NCBI GenBank assembly: GCA_963973455.1
Contig: CAXAZF010000002.1
Coordinates: 1 to 64,000, forward strand
Reading direction: 5' to 3'
Length of the DNA: 64,000 nucleotides
From: Marixanthomonas sp002364245
GTDB lineage: Bacteria > Bacteroidota > Bacteroidia > Flavobacteriales > Flavobacteriaceae
Below are positions 34,114 to 42,167 of this stretch, in pieces. Position numbers and translations under genes: made by a program. The notes under the pieces were generated by a model. It ran no database searches and was not told the origin of the DNA. It worked only from the letters and a program-made list of their open reading frames with translations. Positions within the stretch are counted from its first letter, which is position 1; each line of letters begins with the position of its first letter.

Positions 34114-34548
34114 ATGAAAAATGCCCTACTAGTACTTTGTATTTTATTTTCAACTGCACTTTTTGCCCAGGAAGAATGGGGAGATGTACAGAAAAATGTA
34201 GTAACCTTAAAAGAAATTCCACCGGTTTGGCCAGGCTGTGAAAAAGGAAACGTTGCAAAACGTGATGCCTGTTTCAATAATATGCTGGCGCAACACATTG
34301 CCAAAAACTTTAAATATCCGCCACAAGCTTATAAAAACAATGATCAAGGTCGGGTTGTTGTAAAGTTTATAATCAATGAAAAAGGATTGGTTGAGATTAA
34401 AAACATAAGTGGTGGAACCACCGCACTGCAAGAAGAAGCCAAACGTAATATTATGGCTATGCCTAAAATGTCAAAACCAGGTATGATGGGAGGTAAGCCA
34501 CGTGCTATTAAATTTACGGTTCCTATAACGTTTAAAACTGGGAAGTAG
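34114..34548 (+). CDS. Exported TonB C-terminal-domain protein
   Basis: A 144-residue protein with a cleavable signal peptide (MKNALLVLCILFSTALFAQ) followed by a TonB-type C-terminal domain (about 50-144): FKYPPQAYKNNDQGRVVVKFIINEKGLVEIKNISGG and a closing FTVPITFKTGK strand. Classical TonB is anchored in the inner membrane by an uncleaved helix and a proline-rich linker; neither is present here, so this is a free periplasmic domain or a lineage-specific protein. An ACFNNMLAQHIAKNF helix with a cysteine precedes the domain, together with a second cysteine (PGCEKG), a pair often seen in this Bacteroidota group. It follows thyA closely. Confidence 0.8.
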   Translation: MKNALLVLCILFSTALFAQEEWGDVQKNVVTLKEIPPVWPGCEKGNVAKRDACFNNMLAQHIAKNFKYPPQAYKNNDQGRVVVKFIINEKGLVEIKNISGGTTALQEEAKRNIMAMPKMSKPGMMGGKPRAIKFTVPITFKTGK

Positions 34549-34638
34549 AAAGTAATTTCCTTTAACAAACCCTAAACATCTTTCAAAAAAAAGAATTGGT
34601 ATCTTTAAAGTGTCGGCAAAACCTGGCACTTTATTGTT

Positions 34639-35805
34639 ATGATTAAAACCAAAAACCTCGTTTCCTTTTTTCTGGAAACCCGTGAACATACCGAATCTAT
34701 TTGCAAACCTCTAGAAATTGAGGATTATGTGGTTCAGCCCATAGTCGAAGTTTCCCCACCAAAATGGCACTTAGGCCATACTACATGGTTTTTTGAAGAA
34801 TTCATCTTGAAACCACACAAACCCAATTATCAGTTATTTCATGAAGATTTTGCCTTTGTTTTCAACAGCTATTACGAAACTGTTGGTAAACGTGTTGTAA
34901 GAAATAATCGTGGTAACCTAACAAGGCCAGGTGTAGCTAAGGTTTATGATTATCGCCATTATGTTACCAATGAATTGAAAGAGTTTTTGGAATCTAATGC
35001 TGTCACTTCAGAAATAGAAGAAGTATTACACATTGGTATCCATCACGAAAAGCAGCATCAAGAACTGTTGTTAACCGATATAAAATATATTCTCGGAAAC
35101 AATCCGTTACTACCAAAGTACAATGGTTCTTTTTCTGAAAACCCGATTCAGAAATTTGAACAGAAATGGATTCCCATTTCAGAAGATGTTTATGAAATTG
35201 GCCACGATAATCCTGATGCATTTTGCTACGACAATGAACTGGGAAGGCACAAAGTGTATTTGCACGATTTTGAAATTTCAAATAAGTTAATCACCAATGC
35301 TGAATATCTAGCATTTATTGAAGCTGGAGGATATAAAGACCACAACCTTTGGCATGCCGAAGCTTGGGATTGGGTTAATGAAAACGATGTTTCGCAACCA
35401 CAATATTGGCATAATATTGATGGAGAATGGCATCAATATACCCTGCAAGGACTGGAAAAATTAAATATGGATGCACCTGTATCACATATTTCATACTACG
35501 AAGCATTTGCATATGCCCAATGGAAAGACTGCCGCTTACCTACTGAATTTGAATGGGAAGTGGCACAAAATCAATTTAATTGGGGGAGCCGCTGGGAATG
35601 GACAGAAAGCGCCTACCTTCCCTATCCCGGTTATACAAAAGCACCGGGGGCTATTGGTGAATACAACGGGAAGTTTATGGTTAACCAAAAAGTATTACGC
35701 GGTGGCTCGGTAGCCACATCACCTAAACATACCCGCTCAACTTATCGCAATTTTTTTCAAACTAATCTACGTTGGCAGTTTACCGGGTTAAGGTTAGCCA
35801 GATAA
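34639..35805 (+). CDS. egtB: Ergothioneine biosynthesis sulfoxide synthase EgtB
   Basis: A 388-residue non-heme iron enzyme. The N-terminal DinB-like domain holds the probable iron triad: H47 in WHLGHTTWFFEEF and H136/H140 in HHEKQHQE. The C-terminal formylglycine-generating-like domain (about 175-388) has FEISNKLITNAEYLAFIEAGGY, CRLPTEFEWEVA and VLRGGSVATSPKHTRSTYRNFF..RFTGLRLA-type residues. EgtB joins trimethylhistidine (hercynine) to a cysteine-containing thiol using O2. OvoA is related, but the adjacent egtD supports the ergothioneine assignment. TATCTTTA, near the -7 consensus, lies about 40 bp upstream. egtD begins 16 bp after the stop. Confidence 0.93.
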   Translation: MIKTKNLVSFFLETREHTESICKPLEIEDYVVQPIVEVSPPKWHLGHTTWFFEEFILKPHKPNYQLFHEDFAFVFNSYYETVGKRVVRNNRGNLTRPGVAKVYDYRHYVTNELKEFLESNAVTSEIEEVLHIGIHHEKQHQELLLTDIKYILGNNPLLPKYNGSFSENPIQKFEQKWIPISEDVYEIGHDNPDAFCYDNELGRHKVYLHDFEISNKLITNAEYLAFIEAGGYKDHNLWHAEAWDWVNENDVSQPQYWHNIDGEWHQYTLQGLEKLNMDAPVSHISYYEAFAYAQWKDCRLPTEFEWEVAQNQFNWGSRWEWTESAYLPYPGYTKAPGAIGEYNGKFMVNQKVLRGGSVATSPKHTRSTYRNFFQTNLRWQFTGLRLAR

Positions 35806-35821
35806 TTCCGACTTCTTATAT

Positions 35822-36799
35822 ATGACAACAAAAACGCAAACCAAATTAGACACTCCTTTTAAAAAGGAAGTGTACGAAGGCTTAACATCGTTTCCTAAAT
35901 ATCTTTCTTCAAAATACTTTTATGATAAAGCTGGAGATAAACTATTTCAAGATATTATGGCGATGCCAGAGTATTATTTAACTGACTGTGAATTTGAAAT
36001 TTTAGAAACACACACAAAACCCATTGCAGAATATTTCCGTGGAAAAGAAAACGGGTTTGACCTTATTGAATTAGGAGCTGGTGACGGTAAGAAAACGAAG
36101 ATACTACTGAAATACCTTTCAGAAAACGACTTCAACTTTGTGTATAAACCTATCGATATTAGCCAAAATGCCATCGATAGTCTTTCAGAAAAACTACAAG
36201 AAGAATTACCTAACGTTGCTGTTGACCCTGAAAAAGGCGAATATTTTGAAGTCTTAGAACGCCTTAAACAATATAACACCCGAAAAAAAGTGATTGTCGT
36301 TTTGGGTTCTAATATTGGCAATTTATTACATCCGCGTGCTATTGATTTTCTTTCAAAACTAAAAGATACGATGCAGGAAGATGATATGCTTTTTATGGGC
36401 TTTGATCAAAAAAAAGAACCGGAAACCATACTCAATGCCTATAATGATGAAACCGGGATTACTGCCGCATTTAACAAAAATATTTTAAAACGAATTAATC
36501 GCGAACTAGACGCCGATTTTAATATTGATAACTTTAAACACTGGGAAACCTACAACCCTGAAAGCGGAACTGCTAAAAGTTTTTTGGTCGCTACAAAACA
36601 GATGGAAGTAACTATCAAGCAACTGGATTTAACCATTCAGTTTGACCCATGGGAAACTATACATACAGAAATATCACAAAAATATACCGATAAAGTGGTA
36701 GATTGGTTAGCTAATGAATCTGGACTCGAAATTGAAACTTCGTTTACCGATAGCAAAGGGTATTATAAAAACTATGTATTTAAGCGAAAAAATGCGTAA
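35822..36799 (+). CDS. egtD: L-histidine N-alpha-methyltransferase EgtD
   Basis: A 325-residue SAM-dependent methyltransferase (DUF2260 family). Conserved features are the opening LTSFPKYLSSKYFYDKAGDKLFQDIMAMPEYYLTDCEFEIL (about 20-60), the SAM loop IELGAGDGKKT, YKPIDISQNAID and VVLGSNIGNLLHP. EgtD trimethylates histidine to hercynine, the first step of ergothioneine synthesis, and EgtB uses the product. The two genes form a clear pair. DUF3124 and DUF427 genes continue in the same direction with gaps of 20 bp and 9 bp. Confidence 0.95.
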   Translation: MTTKTQTKLDTPFKKEVYEGLTSFPKYLSSKYFYDKAGDKLFQDIMAMPEYYLTDCEFEILETHTKPIAEYFRGKENGFDLIELGAGDGKKTKILLKYLSENDFNFVYKPIDISQNAIDSLSEKLQEELPNVAVDPEKGEYFEVLERLKQYNTRKKVIVVLGSNIGNLLHPRAIDFLSKLKDTMQEDDMLFMGFDQKKEPETILNAYNDETGITAAFNKNILKRINRELDADFNIDNFKHWETYNPESGTAKSFLVATKQMEVTIKQLDLTIQFDPWETIHTEISQKYTDKVVDWLANESGLEIETSFTDSKGYYKNYVFKRKNA

Positions 36800-36819
36800 T
36801 TTTCAGCAAAACCAAACTA

Positions 36820-37338
36820 ATGAAGTACTTAGGCCTTTTCCTTCTCTTATTATCACTGTCTGCTTGCGAAGACCCAATGAAAAAGCAGTTGGCAGAAGTT
36901 GATCTCACCCATGATTGGGAAAACAGAAAAATAAAAATCAGTACACCAGATAGTCTTTTAACTAAAGGAAGCACATACTTGCCTGTTTATTCTGAAATCT
37001 ACCAACAAAACAAGAGTTTTACCTTCAGCTTAACTACAACTGTCAGTATTAGAAATATTAGTTTAAAAGATACTATCTATATCTACAAAGCCGATTATTA
37101 TGACACCTACGGAAAGAGAATAAGACAATATTTAGATCACCCTGTTTATGTACAGCCTATGGAAACTATAGAAATAGTAGTAGATGAAGAAGATGAAGGT
37201 GGTGGTACCGGTGCCAACTTTGTGTTTGATTGGGCAACTAAAAAAAATAAACTCGAACCGTTGTTTGAAGCCGTAATGATATCGACTGCTGGACAACAAG
37301 GACTGTCATTTACCACGCGGGGAATTCGAAAAAAATAA
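36820..37338 (+). CDS. DUF3124-family lipoprotein
   Basis: A 172-residue lipoprotein: the signal MKYLGLFLLLLSLSAC ends in a lipobox (LSAC, Cys16). The mature part matches DUF3124: TYLPVYSEIYQQNKSFTFSLTTTVSIRNISLKDTIYIYKADYYDTYGKRIRQYLDHPVYVQPMETIEIVVDEEDEGGGTGANF. The family is found in the envelope of many Gram-negatives and its role is unknown. It lies 20 bp after egtD, so it is likely co-transcribed with the ergothioneine genes. I first considered GldH (also a short lipoprotein) but the conserved DUF3124 block decides against it. Confidence 0.85.
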   Translation: MKYLGLFLLLLSLSACEDPMKKQLAEVDLTHDWENRKIKISTPDSLLTKGSTYLPVYSEIYQQNKSFTFSLTTTVSIRNISLKDTIYIYKADYYDTYGKRIRQYLDHPVYVQPMETIEIVVDEEDEGGGTGANFVFDWATKKNKLEPLFEAVMISTAGQQGLSFTTRGIRKK

Positions 37339-37347
37339 GAACACACT

Positions 37348-37629
37348 ATGAAAGCCATTTGGAACGACACAATAGTAGCCGAAAGTGATGATACGATTGT
37401 TATTGAAAACAATCATTACTTTCCGCCAAATACTATAAACGAAGAATATTTCACAAAAAGTGAATCACATAGCCATTGTCCGTGGAAAGGGCAAGCTTCT
37501 TATTACACAATTGAAGTAGATGGTGAAAAAAATCCCGATGCCGCTTGGTTTTACCCAGAAGCTTCTCACGCTGCCAAGTCAATAGAAGGACATGTCGCTT
37601 TTTGGAAAGGTGTAGAAATAATAGAATAA
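37348..37629 (+). CDS. DUF427-family protein
   Basis: A 93-residue small cytoplasmic protein of the DUF427 family, recognisable from MKAIWNDTIVAESDDTIVIENNHYFPP, SHCPWKGQASYYTIEVDGE and AWFYPEASHAAKSIEGHVAFWKGVEI. A catalytic role is not known, and there is no signal peptide. It starts 9 bp after the DUF3124 gene. The next gene, a class V PLP enzyme, converges on it with adjacent stop codons (37629 and 37630). Confidence 0.9.
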   Translation: MKAIWNDTIVAESDDTIVIENNHYFPPNTINEEYFTKSESHSHCPWKGQASYYTIEVDGEKNPDAAWFYPEASHAAKSIEGHVAFWKGVEIIE

Positions 37630-38712
37630 TTATCGTTCTTTTAGCACTTCTAAAAGTTTTTCCAAATCTTCTTCTGAATTGTAAAAATGGAATCCCACCC
37701 GGATACCGCCACCCCGTTGGGAACAAATAATATTATTCTTTTTTAATTTCTGAAATAGAGCATCATCCCCTTGTATATTGTATATAGCTGAATGGTTTTC
37801 TCTATTCACAATTGTTTCAGATAACAACCCCAATTCTACAAAAGCTGACTTTGCTTTTTTTGATAACATTTCAATTTTATTTTGAATGGTATCAGCCCCT
37901 AATTCTTCCATAAACTGAAGCGATTGCTGTAAACTACCATAATTTAAGACAGCTAAATGTCCCGGTTCAAAATGTTTTACGAACGATGTTTCTTCGGGGT
38001 TACTATTAAAATTGGCAGCAGAGTTGAAACCAATGGTTTTTGGAAATATTTTTTCCTTCATAGATTCCTTAAACAAAAAGAAGCCATTCCCATAACCCGA
38101 AAGCAGCCACTTATAAGTACTTGTCCCTACAACATCGAAAGGGCTATCTTCAAAATTAAATTTTTCAGTACCTAAATATTGTGTCCCATCCACTATCAAT
38201 AAAAGGTCTGGGTGATACGCTTTTAATTCTTTTAAAAAATCAAAATCTATTTTTACCCCGCTAAGCCATTGCACAATACTGAAAATAAAAACCGTTGGTC
38301 GATGTTTAGTTACGGCAGCTTCTATATTTTCTTCAACATTTCCAGTTGTTTCAGCAAAACAAATATCGAAATCACGCATTTGTACTGGCCAATTAATTGA
38401 TGGGTAATCATCTTTTAGCAGTAGGATTTTCTGTTTTTGTGGCAATCCTTCCAGCAAAGTATTTAACCCAAATGAAAAATTAGGAACCAAAGCAATATTT
38501 TCTTCCGAAGCCCTAAAAAAATTAGTTACTTTTTTTCGGATAGCCACAAGCGTTTCAAGAGTAGCGCCGTAATCATTACCATTTTCTAAAAAATTCTTTT
38601 CCTGTTCTTTGCGCCAGTTATATACAGGTTTTGAAAGAAGCCCAGAAGCAGGTGTATTTAAATACGTGCGCCCTTGTAAAGCCGGAAAGTGTTTTTTAAA
38701 ATCTTGCATCAA
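37630..38712 (-). CDS. Class V PLP-dependent aminotransferase/lyase-fold protein
   Basis: A 360-residue fold-type I PLP enzyme of the class V family (cysteine desulfurase, kynureninase and EgtE relatives). The PLP aspartate lies in VDGTQYLG (D175, Q178) and the Schiff-base lysine in TSTYKWLLSGYGNGF (K201). There is no cysteine in a flexible loop of the kind seen in desulfurases. It lies next to, but opposite, the egtBD group, so it is a positional candidate for the EgtE C-S lyase that finishes ergothioneine. That is inference only; class V enzymes have many substrates. Confidence 0.8.
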   Translation of the reverse strand: MMQDFKKHFPALQGRTYLNTPASGLLSKPVYNWRKEQEKNFLENGNDYGATLETLVAIRKKVTNFFRASEENIALVPNFSFGLNTLLEGLPQKQKILLLKDDYPSINWPVQMRDFDICFAETTGNVEENIEAAVTKHRPTVFIFSIVQWLSGVKIDFDFLKELKAYHPDLLLIVDGTQYLGTEKFNFEDSPFDVVGTSTYKWLLSGYGNGFFLFKESMKEKIFPKTIGFNSAANFNSNPEETSFVKHFEPGHLAVLNYGSLQQSLQFMEELGADTIQNKIEMLSKKAKSAFVELGLLSETIVNRENHSAIYNIQGDDALFQKLKKNNIICSQRGGGIRVGFHFYNSEEDLEKLLEVLKER

Positions 38713-38769
38713 GTTGGATTAAACAATTAAAAATAGGTATTTTTACTTTAGACATAAAAGTAACTAACT

Positions 38770-39201
38770 ATGTTTTCAAAATCCAAAAAAACCGAAAGAA
38801 TCGACTCGGAACAACGCGAACAATACGAATACGCGCGTAGACGTATTAAAGAGAAAAAGAATTTAATGCGGCATTTTATTTTCTTTTTAATAGGCTCTGT
38901 TTTTCTTTTAGTAATTGATTTAGTGCTTAAAAAAGGAGCCGATATTCTTTTCCCAAATTGGTCCGTTTGGGTGGTACTTATTTGGGCATTTATACTGTTA
39001 ATCCATGTATTTAATGTATTTGTAATGAGCAAGTTTATGGGGAAAGAATGGGAAAACCGTCAACTTGAAAAGCTAAAAGCCAAACAAGCAGACCGTATTA
39101 AAGAACTTGAAAAAAAGGTGGATAAAGATGTTCAACTTCCCAAAAAAGAGGAAGTAAAAAAAAAGGACGACAACAACCCCTTACCCCCAGACGTACAATG
39201 A
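38770..39201 (+). CDS. 2TM-domain membrane protein
   Basis: A 143-residue protein with two hydrophobic helices (about residues 38-53 and 65-88) joined by a short loop, matching the 2TM domain common in Bacteroidota: YEYARRRIKEKKNLMRHFIFFLIGSVFLLVIDL and FPNWSVWVVLIWAFILLIHVFNVFV. A conserved GKEWENRQLEKL segment follows, then a lysine-rich coiled tail (DRIKELEKKVDKDV). The function is unknown. The last 4 bases overlap the folA start (ATGA), so the two are translationally coupled. Confidence 0.85.
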   Translation: MFSKSKKTERIDSEQREQYEYARRRIKEKKNLMRHFIFFLIGSVFLLVIDLVLKKGADILFPNWSVWVVLIWAFILLIHVFNVFVMSKFMGKEWENRQLEKLKAKQADRIKELEKKVDKDVQLPKKEEVKKKDDNNPLPPDVQ

Positions 39202-39680
39202 TTACTTTAATTGCAGCAGCTGGTGAAAACAACGAGTTAGGGAAGGACAACGACCTCGTTTGGCACTTGCCGGATGATTTTAAACGGTTTAAAAATCTCA
39301 CCACCGGACATCATATTATTATGGGTCGAAAAACTTTTGAGTCGTTCCCAAAACCCTTACCCAATCGCACGCACCTTGTTATCACCAGAAACAAAGAGTA
39401 TCAAAAGGAAGGTGCTGTTGTGGTGCATAGCTTAGATGAAGCATTATTAAAGGCCCAAAATGATCCACAACCTTTTGTTATTGGTGGTGGCGAAATTTAT
39501 AAATTAGCCATAGACACTGCCGACAAAATTGAACTTACCCGAGTTCACGGAACTTTTGAAGCTGACACCTATTTTCCTGAAATTGATATGGAAAAATGGC
39601 AATTAATTTCTGAAGTGAAACACGAAAAAGACGAAAAACACAACTATTCATTTTCGTATTTAACCTACGAACGGAAATAA
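39198..39680 (+). CDS. folA: Dihydrofolate reductase
   Basis: A 160-residue DHFR. Conserved segments are ITLIAAAGENNELGKDNDLVWHLPDDFKRFKNLTTGHHIIMGRKTFESF (residues 2-50, with the folate-binding acidic residue in LPDDFKRF), PFVIGGGEIYK (about 92-102) and the C-terminal YSFSYLTYER. It reduces dihydrofolate to tetrahydrofolate with NADPH, recycling the product of ThyA. It overlaps the 2TM gene by 4 bp and is followed after 3 bases by the fructosamine-kinase gene. Confidence 0.96.
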   Translation: MITLIAAAGENNELGKDNDLVWHLPDDFKRFKNLTTGHHIIMGRKTFESFPKPLPNRTHLVITRNKEYQKEGAVVVHSLDEALLKAQNDPQPFVIGGGEIYKLAIDTADKIELTRVHGTFEADTYFPEIDMEKWQLISEVKHEKDEKHNYSFSYLTYERK

Positions 39681-39683
39681 ATT

Positions 39684-40526
39684 TTGAATATTCTTACCAA
39701 AATAGCCGAAGAAAACAACTTGAATTTACTTGAATCTATACCTCTTTCTGGTGGTGATATTAACAATGTATTTTTACTGAAATGTGACTCAAAAAAACTT
39801 GTTGTTAAAACAAATATTGCTTCAAAATTCCCTGGAATGCTTGAAGCCGAAGCCAAAGGTTTAGACTTATTGAGAAGTTCAAACAGTTTTAAAATCCCTT
39901 CAGTAATTAATTATGGAGTTATTGAAAACACCTCATATTTATTGTTAGAATATATACCCGAAAGTTCAACATCCAGTAGTTTTTGGAAGAATTTTGCTGA
40001 AAATTTAGCCACACTACATAAAACCACTCAACCGATTTTTGGTTTAGATCACAGCAATTATATAGGCAGTCTTCCACAATATAATGGAACAGAAACCTCA
40101 GCGGCAGATTTTTATATCAATCAGCGGTTAGCGCCACAGTTTAAAATGGCAAAAGAACGAGGTTTCGATTTTTCGAACTTAGAAGTATTTTATAAAAATG
40201 TTTCTTCAGAAATACCAAATGAATCACCAGCCTTAATCCACGGCGATTTATGGGGCGGAAATTATATGGTTTCAGAAAATAAAATCCCTACTTTAATCGA
40301 TCCCGCTGTTTCGTTTGCACCTCGTGAGATGGATTTGGCCATGATGCAACTATTCGGTGGCTTTTCAGAAGAAGTTTTTACTCAGTATCATTCCATTTTT
40401 CCACTAGAAAACAATTGGAAGCAACGTGTTTCCTTATGGCAATTGTATTATTTATTGGTTCATCTCAATATTTTTGGATCAGGATATCTATCTCGTGTAC
40501 AAAGTATTGTGAAAAAATATCAATAG
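39684..40526 (+). CDS. Fructosamine kinase family protein
   Basis: A 280-residue APH-like kinase of the fructosamine/ketosamine-3-kinase family, which phosphorylates sugar adducts on protein amines so that they fall off. The start appears to be TTG at 39684, 3 bases after folA; the next ATG would cut off the conserved SGGDINNVFLLKCDSKKLVVKTN segment. The catalytic loop is LIHGDLWGGNYMV (about 197-209) and PTLIDPAVSFAPREMDLAMMQLFGGF gives the metal-binding aspartate. Length is normal. The run 2TM, folA and this gene is likely one operon. Confidence 0.9.
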   Translation: MNILTKIAEENNLNLLESIPLSGGDINNVFLLKCDSKKLVVKTNIASKFPGMLEAEAKGLDLLRSSNSFKIPSVINYGVIENTSYLLLEYIPESSTSSSFWKNFAENLATLHKTTQPIFGLDHSNYIGSLPQYNGTETSAADFYINQRLAPQFKMAKERGFDFSNLEVFYKNVSSEIPNESPALIHGDLWGGNYMVSENKIPTLIDPAVSFAPREMDLAMMQLFGGFSEEVFTQYHSIFPLENNWKQRVSLWQLYYLLVHLNIFGSGYLSRVQSIVKKYQ

Positions 40527-40610
40527 CATATTAACAAACTATTGGACATACTTTAATAAAAAATTGACGCTTTAAGGCGGTTAAAACTCGTAACTTGAAA
40601 AGAAAAAGAT

Positions 40611-41111
40611 ATGAGTACCGAAAATGTAAGCAACGACGAAGCAAAAAAGAAATTGAAAGACATGTTAGCCGACATCAAAGTCGCCATGTTCGCCACCCGA
40701 TTAAACAAACAGCCTTTAAGCGTGGTACCAATGCACACCAAGGAAGTAGACAAAGAAGGAAACATTTGGTTTTTAAGCCGAAATGATAGTGACCATAACA
40801 GTGACTTACTGAAACAATCTGAAACTCAACTATTATACAGTGACCCAGGTTCCATGAAATTTGTAAGCGTATATGGTAACGCAGAAATCATTACCGATCA
40901 AGCTGTTTTAGATGATTTGTATAACAAAAAAGACAACGCTTGGTTTGATGGCAAAGAAGACCCAAACTTAACCGCCATTAAATTTCATCCCAAAGAAGCC
41001 GCTTACTGGAACAATGACAGCAACCAATTGGTCACTTTTTTAAAGCTACAAGCAGCGGCCATAACTGGTGATGATAAAGACATTGGCACTTCTGGCAAAA
41101 TGGATTTATAA
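40611..41111 (+). CDS. Pyridoxamine-phosphate-oxidase-fold (general stress) protein
   Basis: A 166-residue flavin-binding split-barrel protein of the PNPOx-like general stress family. Typical blocks are KVAMFATRLNKQPLSVVPMHTKEVDKEGNIWFLSRNDSDHNSDLLK (about 25-70) and FVSVYGNAEIITDQAVLDDLYNKKDNAWFDGKEDPNLTAIKFHPKEAAYWN (about 85-136). Family members bind FMN or FAD; the substrate is unknown and true pyridoxamine oxidase motifs are absent. A terminator-like hairpin follows at 41124-41153. Confidence 0.88.
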   Translation: MSTENVSNDEAKKKLKDMLADIKVAMFATRLNKQPLSVVPMHTKEVDKEGNIWFLSRNDSDHNSDLLKQSETQLLYSDPGSMKFVSVYGNAEIITDQAVLDDLYNKKDNAWFDGKEDPNLTAIKFHPKEAAYWNNDSNQLVTFLKLQAAAITGDDKDIGTSGKMDL

Positions 41112-41123
41112 TTAACTTTACAC

Positions 41124-41160
41124 TATCCCCTTTCATTTTATGAAAAGGGGATATTTATTT
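41124..41160 (+). terminator. Terminator after the PNPOx-fold gene
   Basis: TATCCCCTTT (41124-41133) pairs with AAAGGGGATA (41144-41153), with an inner CAT/ATG extension; a T-rich run follows. It is 12 bp past the stop codon. Confidence 0.8.
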
Positions 41161-41188
41161 TTACTTTTACAGCATAAAACAACCAACT

Positions 41189-42070
41189 ATGAAAGCATAC
41201 GTATTTCCCGGACAGGGAGCTCAATTCCCAGGAATGGGAAAAGATTTATATGAAACTTCAGATAAAGCAAAAGAATTATTTGATCGCGCCAACAAGTTAC
41301 TAGGCTTCGATATTACCAAAATCATGTTCGAAGGTACAGTTGAAGAACTGAAAGAAACCAAAGTAACACAGCCTGCTATTTTTTTACATTCAACCATTTT
41401 AGCAACTGTAATGGGTGACAACTTTAAGCCCGATATGGTTGCAGGACATTCTTTGGGTGAATTTTCTGCGTTAGTAGCCAATGGAGCTTTAGCTTTTGAA
41501 GATGCTTTGATTTTAGTTTCTAGAAGAGCGCAGGCGATGCAAAATGCTTGCGAATTAAAACCATCGACAATGGCTGCCGTATTAGGCCTAGAAGACCATG
41601 TAGTAGAAGCCATTTGTGCCGATATTGATGGTATAGTGGTTGCCGCAAACTATAACTGCCCTGGGCAATTGGTTATTTCAGGTGAGATAAAAGCCGTAGA
41701 AGCCGCTTGCGAAGCTTTAAAAGAAGCTGGAGCACGTCGTGCACTAATGCTTCCTGTTGGTGGCGCTTTTCACAGTCCGCTAATGGAACCTGCTCGTGAA
41801 GAATTAGCTGCTGCCATTGAGAATACTCATTTTTCAAAACCATCGTGCCCAGTGTACCAAAATGTAAGTACGTTTGCTGTAACGGATCCTGAAGAAATTA
41901 AGAAAAACCTTATTTTTCAATTAACAGCTCCTGTAAAATGGACGCAGAGTATTCAAAATATGATTAAAGATGGCGCTGATCACTTTATAGAAGTAGGCCC
42001 CGGAAATGTATTACAAGGTTTGGTTAAGAAAATTGATCGTAGTCAAACGACTGAGAAAGCTGAAATTTAA
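41189..42070 (+). CDS. fabD: Malonyl-CoA:ACP transacylase
   Basis: A 293-residue FabD that loads malonyl groups onto ACP for fatty acid synthesis. The active-site serine is S88 in GHSLGEFSAL, the partner histidine is in GGAFHSPLMEPA (about H196), and MKAYVFPGQGAQFPGMGKDLY is the classical opening. PVYQNVSTFAV and EVGPGNVLQGLVKK complete the family blocks. Length is usual. It has no fab gene beside it. It is followed by a strong hairpin (42091-42125) and the FAD oxidoreductase. Confidence 0.96.
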   Translation: MKAYVFPGQGAQFPGMGKDLYETSDKAKELFDRANKLLGFDITKIMFEGTVEELKETKVTQPAIFLHSTILATVMGDNFKPDMVAGHSLGEFSALVANGALAFEDALILVSRRAQAMQNACELKPSTMAAVLGLEDHVVEAICADIDGIVVAANYNCPGQLVISGEIKAVEAACEALKEAGARRALMLPVGGAFHSPLMEPAREELAAAIENTHFSKPSCPVYQNVSTFAVTDPEEIKKNLIFQLTAPVKWTQSIQNMIKDGADHFIEVGPGNVLQGLVKKIDRSQTTEKAEI

Positions 42071-42090
42071 AACTAACCCTAAGAATATTT

Positions 42091-42130
42091 ATAAAGTGCC
42101 ACAAATTAAGTTTGTGGCACTTTATGTTTT
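42091..42130 (+). terminator. Terminator after fabD
   Basis: ATAAAGTGCCACAAA (42091-42105) pairs perfectly over 15 bp with TTTGTGGCACTTTAT (42111-42125), loop of 5 nt; GTTTT follows. It overlaps the promoter of the next gene. Confidence 0.8.
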
Positions 42131-42139
42131 GTAGCTTTG
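42112..42139 (+). promoter_or_regulatory. Promoter of the FAD oxidoreductase gene
   Basis: TTG (42112-42114), 17-nt spacer, TAGCTTTG (42132-42139), an exact Bacteroidota promoter fit. The -33 box is inside the 3' arm of the fabD hairpin. The ATG is 28 bp downstream. Confidence 0.65.
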
Positions 42140-42167
42140 GCAACCACTAATATACCTAAATTGCAGT

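Noticed and set aside
34639..35805. OvoA (ovothiol) rather than EgtB
   Set aside because: OvoA is longer, normally with a fused methyltransferase domain, and here a separate EgtD follows directly; EgtB is the better fit.
36820..37338. GldH lipoprotein as the identity of the gene after egtD
   Set aside because: The lipobox fits, but the conserved YDTYGK..YLDHPVYVQPMETIEIVV block is DUF3124; other gld genes are 25 kb away.
37348..37629. DUF427 gene as EgtC (the amidohydrolase step of ergothioneine synthesis)
   Set aside because: EgtC is a class-II glutamine-amidotransferase-like protein with an N-terminal cysteine; this 93-residue protein has no such feature.
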